Source: an uncultured Eubacteriales bacterium (lineage in GTDB: Bacteria > Bacillota > Clostridia > Oscillospirales > Ruminococcaceae). Taken from it: a DNA stretch of 12,380 nt. How positions within the stretch are numbered: the first letter of the stretch is position 1; each line of letters begins with the position of its first letter. Location of the stretch: assembly GCA_902493155.1 (NCBI GenBank), contig CABUOE010000053.1, forward strand, positions 1 to 12,380, written 5' to 3'. Positions 12,328 to 12,380 of the stretch are shown piece after piece. The notes beneath the pieces are model-generated. The model made no database searches. It had not been told where the DNA came from and saw nothing but the letters and a program-made list of their open reading frames with translations. Position numbers and translations under genes: made by a program.

Positions 12328-12380
12328 GCTGGTGTAGCTCAGTTGGTAGAGCAGCTGATTTGTAATCAGCAGGTCGGGGG
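12328..12380 (+). tRNA. tRNA-Thr (anticodon TGT), cut by the window end
   Basis: The first 53 nt of a tRNA are present. The 5' acceptor strand GCTGGTG is followed by a D stem GCTC/GAGC, an anticodon stem GCTGA/TCAGC and a loop TTTGTAA with TGT at 12361-12363. The T arm and 3' acceptor strand lie outside the window. Confidence 0.9.

Overview
The window looks like chromosomal DNA of a Gram-positive Clostridia member, most likely of the Oscillospiraceae/Ruminococcaceae type. The reasons are strong AAAGGA/GGAGG ribosome binding sites, SigA-like promoters with 17-nt spacers, a GTP-type PEP carboxykinase, moderate GC content, and a degenerate P-type-ATPase-like membrane protein that I recall from that group. 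This placement is inference; there is no rRNA in the window. I see no prophage, insertion sequence or CRISPR array.

Layout. (a) 1-645: the 3' half of a ROK-family sugar kinase/regulator, followed by two hairpins. (b) 647-2794: a leftward TetR-family regulator divergent from a three-gene rightward operon. The operon encodes an 11-residue-repeat protein, an internally duplicated four-helix membrane protein carrying two GMCMxM motifs, and an eight-helix membrane protein. The divergent promoters overlap head-on and are bracketed by a perfect 10-bp inverted repeat, the likely TetR operator pair. (c) 2899-3463: a leftward YfcE-type metallophosphodiesterase with its own promoter. (d) 3529-4847: three small proteins of unknown function in one operon. 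(e) 4928-8171: promoter, structured leader, rlmB (23S rRNA 2'-O-methyltransferase), then an acidic Pro-rich protein and a P-type-ATPase-like membrane protein. The last two lie in the same frame, separated only by a TAA codon, and probably form one interrupted gene. A strong terminator closes the unit. (f) 8209-10016: a cyclophilin-type lipoprotein with a degraded active site, then an intact cytosolic cyclophilin and a long hairpin terminator. (g) 10133-12031: monocistronic pckG with terminator. (h) 12109-12380: a promoter and the start of a tRNA array: tRNA-Pro(TGG), a truncated copy of the tRNA-Thr 5' end, and tRNA-Thr(TGT) running off the window.

Most of the window is housekeeping (rRNA modification, protein folding, gluconeogenesis/anaplerosis, tRNAs). 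The candidates for undescribed biology are the TetR-controlled membrane cassette and the pseudo-P-type ATPase encoded with rlmB. Functions for both are unknown, and I could not run any database search.
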